Shown here one piece after another: positions 61,501-64,000 of a DNA stretch of 64,000 bases; position 1 is the stretch's first letter; each line of letters begins with the position of its first letter. The notes under the pieces were generated by a model. That model had not been told where the DNA came from. It ran no database searches and saw only the letters and a program-made list of their open reading frames with translations. This stretch comes from Polyangiaceae bacterium (GTDB lineage Bacteria; Myxococcota_A; Polyangia; Polyangiales; Polyangiaceae), in contig JABFXY010000004.1 of the NCBI GenBank assembly GCA_013361525.1, positions 1 to 64,000 on the forward strand, given 5' to 3'. A program made the translations under genes and the position numbers.

Positions 61501-62888
61501 GTCGACTGCGCGAGCGCACCTTGCGCCGCCTCGCGCGTGAGCGAGTGCATCGCCTCGCGAACCTTCTCGTCGCTGTGTGCGCCGGGCGTCGTGAGGAAGC
61601 CGAGCTGCGCGATGCCGATACGACCCGGCTTCGCCTTGGCGACGGCTTCGAGCGCGCGCGTGTGTTTGAGAAGGATCGCGTCGACGCGTCGATGGGCATC
61701 TTGCCCGGTGGGCAGGATCGAGCTCGACGCGCCGCGCTCGACGACGAGGAACATGGTTCCCCAGTAGGCAGTTTTGGTGCGCTCGATCAGCGCGACGAGC
61801 TTCTCGTAGCGGCCGTACCACGCGGCGAGCGGCTCACGTCCGAGCGAGCTCCTCGCGCCCGCCGGCAAAATCGCGGGCGCCAAGAGATACGCGTAGGCGA
61901 GGTCGCGAGGCCTGTCGAAGCTCGGCGGAAGCGTGACGACACACGACGTCGACGTGCCCCACGTCCGCTCGATGAAGGGCCGCATCTCGGCCGGCGCCCC
62001 CGCGAGCAGGCGCTCGCGTCGCTTGTCGAACGCCTTCACCTCCGCGGTGTCGGTCCGCACGCGAAGAAGGTCGTAATAAGGTGTTTCGTACGCGCGCGGC
62101 GCCGGCGCCGGGACTTCGGGCTTCGCCGGTTTCGAGTCGTCGAGGAGCGGCTCCGGCGCCGTCAGGCCGATCGCTCCCATCATCAACCGGCCGCGGATCG
62201 ATTGCGCGTCGTAGGGATCCTTCGTGTCGAGGGCCTTGTCGATCACGTCGACCTGATCGGCGGCGCCGACGTAGTCGAACACCTGCGCGCGCGCGACCGC
62301 CGCCCGAAGGGCGCGCTCGATCACCAGATCACCCTCGAGGCTCTTCGCCTCGCGATCGACGACGACCGGCGCGATGCCGCTCATCATGATGACGAGAGGG
62401 TCGCCGCCGAAGGCCCGCACGATCGAGCCGTCCGCGCGGGCGACGGCCACGTAGTCGAGGCCGGCGGCTTCCGCGAGCGCGAGCGCCAGGAGCTCGGGCT
62501 GCGTCGTTTTTCCCATCGGCTCGAGCGCCCCCGACTGCACGCGGGGGATGTCCTTCGCGGACCCCGGGTCCTTCGCCCCCGGCGTCACGACCAGCACACC
62601 GCGGCTTGTTTTTCCGGCTTCGCGTGCACGCTCGACCGCCTGCGCGAACGGATCGTCGGAGTCGTTTTCGCCGCGCGCCTTCGCGTAGGCGGAAGCCATC
62701 GGACCGATCCCTTCGCCGAGCGCAACCGCTTCGGCGAACCGAGACTCACACGCGTCGAGCGCGTCCGGGCTGCACGCAACGGCTCCACCCTGCGGCGTCT
62801 TCGAGGCGTCCCCCGGATGACACGCGACGACCGCGACGACGAGACCGACGAGACCAACCCACGGCAACCGAGCCCAGCTTGCTCCCAT
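58575..62888 (-). CDS. Very large lipoprotein of unknown function
   Basis: 1,437 residues from ATG at 62,888. Signal WVGLVGLVVAVVAC with lipobox. The rest is almost entirely helical with Ala/Leu-rich repeats of irregular length, for example ALALAEAAGLDYVAVARADG and LLVADSTDPSSTSG-like loops. TPR-like solenoid stretches are suggested but not regular. Codon composition is uniform throughout, so it is one gene, not a fusion artefact. No catalytic motif is recognised. It probably acts as an outer-envelope scaffold. The six bases to the sigma-like gene stop mark a convergent end. Confidence 0.6.
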   Translation of the reverse strand: MGASWARLPWVGLVGLVVAVVACHPGDASKTPQGGAVACSPDALDACESRFAEAVALGEGIGPMASAYAKARGENDSDDPFAQAVERAREAGKTSRGVLVVTPGAKDPGSAKDIPRVQSGALEPMGKTTQPELLALALAEAAGLDYVAVARADGSIVRAFGGDPLVIMMSGIAPVVVDREAKSLEGDLVIERALRAAVARAQVFDYVGAADQVDVIDKALDTKDPYDAQSIRGRLMMGAIGLTAPEPLLDDSKPAKPEVPAPAPRAYETPYYDLLRVRTDTAEVKAFDKRRERLLAGAPAEMRPFIERTWGTSTSCVVTLPPSFDRPRDLAYAYLLAPAILPAGARSSLGREPLAAWYGRYEKLVALIERTKTAYWGTMFLVVERGASSSILPTGQDAHRRVDAILLKHTRALEAVAKAKPGRIGIAQLGFLTTPGAHSDEKVREAMHSLTREAAQGALAQSTNAWEVLASAMTSLLVTGNMPPTLRQEHVTALASAFSDKLRGPLKTQTGWGVALAFAAELTYRALLGGAPDPKGSVAEITRALESDPTIVQPGLAALTSAMTRYAALAAEGGLGSPIVGEGDATVPTRAAARASLSTALSKLADGPAPDPRALAELASFADNATATLAFSIAESITKSMKEPAAGPSDKAACSPEKDEPTDPRLVRALAKLRDQRKKVLSIAALKDGKDAWSKRARLIALLLSDAIDVASAQLDPKKHAPAKKDDTAFPVPEPTAFFVSTPDSERFVGEALATFTSEAELVRATQNAYGLTRGFFEKGPSYFATEGIGKAGELLKSLAPLVADSTDPSSTSGLLLGFAASLGGAGRSNGPAFLDVARGLYDKGNEQEADMLLLAAAVATSLAEKPLTTQAFDVAAEKKSKMAWLLDFLRYARPSGSVAHEALPAPRFREGLDALVKDRCAVASTGPIVRALEAIEKFRGGNRDKARTDLDAALEEASHDLMLPHTTFTFTQQSTTRVLVVSIDIGLAAPFVPSTGGFNVGGGFKSAGESKLSIDVTVDSPDSKRARDDTARYYVNASATAAIYHFLSGDPQKGELAAGRALGTVLQRTWLFVPGVTDDPIRFADGAGATFAILAQQAIESGRPLLAGSLLQVVRNTFDPTTTRTEDITALLDNLPKPLQGIKDLEPIIARTKKTLALLGNGFSCVGPKSDKAFLLKPSCEAYPQAVALRVADAVAAMPELAAKKKNVGPGCKELAALDGFLVPAQGGKYEPDKLMEAVDRMLEEKKPYEAGFLLSRPRDPSHCTERVIQQMRTTAERLEGVPTMRADLLTAIVNCEVGAPVTSVTADLASLDRELDRVGDPSRQIQIGLFSAALSARRGEPGILETVVKKKGYLEQHRGHGPLLPIALTLDHLSSALSEKSIDVEGTQKDMDFLCGLSDQPAGPDTCKTLKKLRGAKDAAERKRIAEGVISTFGP

Positions 62889-62980
62889 GCGCGTCCTTTA
62901 CACCAAGCGGGGCGCAAATAGCGTCTCGGAGGCCCCGCGAGATTCGTGCGAGGACAGGTACGCGGCCCGACGTGGCGCCT

Positions 62981-64000
62981 TTAGAACTGAAAATAGATGA
63001 ACGGCTGCACCTCGGCGCCGGCGCTCTGCACGACGAGCTGGATCACCGCGACGAATACGACGGCCTTGATGACCGGAGGCAGAGGCTCGAACGAGGACTG
63101 GAGCCGATCCGGCCAATCCCTCGGCACGATGCTGCCGACAAACGCCAGGCCGATCACGGCGACCAGCCAACGCCTCGCGCGCAGGAGCGCACCGATCGGC
63201 TCGACCTGCCATCCCGAACCCAGCTGTTCGAACACGGCGCGCGCTCCCTCGAAGCTCTGCGCCCTGAAGAAGACCCACAGCGCCGCAACGAAATGGATCG
63301 TCAGCACCCAGCCGACGATCTTGCCCGCCCTGGAGCGTCGGTCATCGATGCCGAGAAGCTTCTCGACGGCGAGCGCGGCGCCGTGCAAGCCACCCCAAAC
63401 GACGAACGTCCACGAGGCTCCGTGCCAGAGGCCGCCGAGGAGCATCGTCACCATCAGGTTCACCATCTGCCGCGCTTTGCCGCGTCGGTTACCGCCGAGC
63501 GACACGTAGAGGTATTCGCGCAGCCACGACGAGAGCGAGATGTGCCATCGCCGCCAGAACTCGGTCACGCTCGTCGCGCGGTACGGCGAGTCGAAGTTCT
63601 CGGGGATCTGCATCCCGAGCGTTCGCGCCATCCCGAGCGCCATGTCGGAGTAGCCCGAGAAGTCGAAGTAGATCTGGATCGCGTACGCATAGATCGCCAG
63701 CAGCGTCTCGGGCCCCGTGTAGGTCGACGGTGTCGCGAACACGACGTCGGCGTAGAGCCCCACGTAGTCCGCGATCAGCGCCTTCTTCACGAGGCCCTGG
63801 ATCACGCGGTAGAGCCCCGCGGCGATGTCGTCGTGCGACGGCTCGCGGAGCGGATGAATCTGCGAAAAGAACTCGGGAGCGCGAACGATCGGGCCCGCCA
63901 CGATTTGCGGGAAGAACGAGAGAAACAGCGTGTACTCGAACAGCGATCGCGTCGGCGCGTAGCGGCGCCTGTAGACGTCGACGAGATAGCTCAGCGACTG
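62981..64000 (-). CDS. MBOAT-family O-acyltransferase, N-terminus outside the window
   Basis: At least 340 residues; the frame runs off the right edge and its start is beyond 64,000. It has FLSFFPQIVAGPIVR, the AlgI/DltB-like PQ-AGPI site, and the DFSGYSDMALGMARTLG segment. RRWHISLSSWLREYLYVSLG follows, and the catalytic histidine is in LGGLWHGASW. About ten hydrophobic helices are present. It should transfer acetyl or other acyl groups to an exported polysaccharide, together with an SGNH-type partner usually encoded next to it, which would lie outside this window. Confidence 0.9.
   Translation of the reverse strand, partial: QSLSYLVDVYRRRYAPTRSLFEYTLFLSFFPQIVAGPIVRAPEFFSQIHPLREPSHDDIAAGLYRVIQGLVKKALIADYVGLYADVVFATPSTYTGPETLLAIYAYAIQIYFDFSGYSDMALGMARTLGMQIPENFDSPYRATSVTEFWRRWHISLSSWLREYLYVSLGGNRRGKARQMVNLMVTMLLGGLWHGASWTFVVWGGLHGAALAVEKLLGIDDRRSRAGKIVGWVLTIHFVAALWVFFRAQSFEGARAVFEQLGSGWQVEPIGALLRARRWLVAVIGLAFVGSIVPRDWPDRLQSSFEPLPPVIKAVVFVAVIQLVVQSAGAEVQPFIYFQF

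Noticed and set aside
61419..62921. 500-codon plus-strand frame antisense to the large lipoprotein
   Set aside because: Arg-rich shadow; the minus frame has a lipoprotein signal and steady codon use.

Overview
The window is high-GC DNA from a member of the Myxococcota, most likely of the Polyangia type. The evidence is a MYXO-CTERM-like sorting tail on the subtilisin-like protease at 50.5-53.0 kb, a lipoprotein with Myxococcus cysteine-rich repeats at 30.7 kb, many Gly/Ser/Thr-rich outer-envelope lipoproteins, and a GC-saturated third codon position. It splits into an accessory left third (1 to about 21.3 kb) and an ordinary chromosomal right two thirds.

Accessory part. From 1 to about 7.0 kb lies a set of minus-strand genes: a RepA-like ATPase with an altered Walker A, two small DNA-binding-like proteins, a lipoprotein and unknowns. 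They look like the replication and accessory module of a plasmid- or phage-derived island; no integrase for it is in view. From 7,987 to 21,240 lies a second, clearly bounded 13.3-kb integrative element inserted in a tRNA-Lys(TTT) gene. A 41-bp direct repeat of the tRNA 3' half marks its ends (7,946-7,986 and 21,200-21,240), and a tyrosine integrase gene reads into the tRNA. The element carries a primase-polymerase-like replication protein interrupted by 34-bp inverted repeats, a nucleotidyltransferase plus partner gene pair, an XkdF-like prohead protease and a lectin-fold phage structural protein. It also has several helix-turn-helix proteins, a serine recombinase, long hairpins and a likely operator cluster. 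No terminase large subunit, portal or major capsid protein was recognised, so it resembles a phage satellite or integrative plasmid rather than a full prophage.

Chromosomal part. 21.4-33.9 kb: S1-domain RNA-binding protein, GST-like protein, an Ig-like/LVIVD lipoprotein operon, dut with an M50 protease, an SGNH lipoprotein, a PlsC acyltransferase and an M23 peptidase. 33.9-36.6 kb: a bufferin-type metallophore (RiPP) cluster with two precursors, BufB (DUF692) and BufC (DUF2063). 37.0-48.3 kb: a tightly overlapping menaquinone operon in the order GbsR/MarR-type regulator, polyprenyl diphosphate synthase, DAHP synthase, menG, menF, menD, menH, a 16-codon ORF, menA, menC, menE, with a convergent hotdog thioesterase. 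menB is missing from the locus. 48.3-53.0 kb: envelope proteins and the MYXO-CTERM protease. 53.0-56.3 kb: two divergent fatty-acid desaturases. 56.3-64.0 kb: an EVE-domain protein, a membrane-anchored sigma-like protein, a 1,437-residue lipoprotein and a partial MBOAT acyltransferase.

Coordinates of starts were chosen by ribosome-binding sites, stop/start overlaps and codon composition. Function names rest on motifs read by eye, without database searches.
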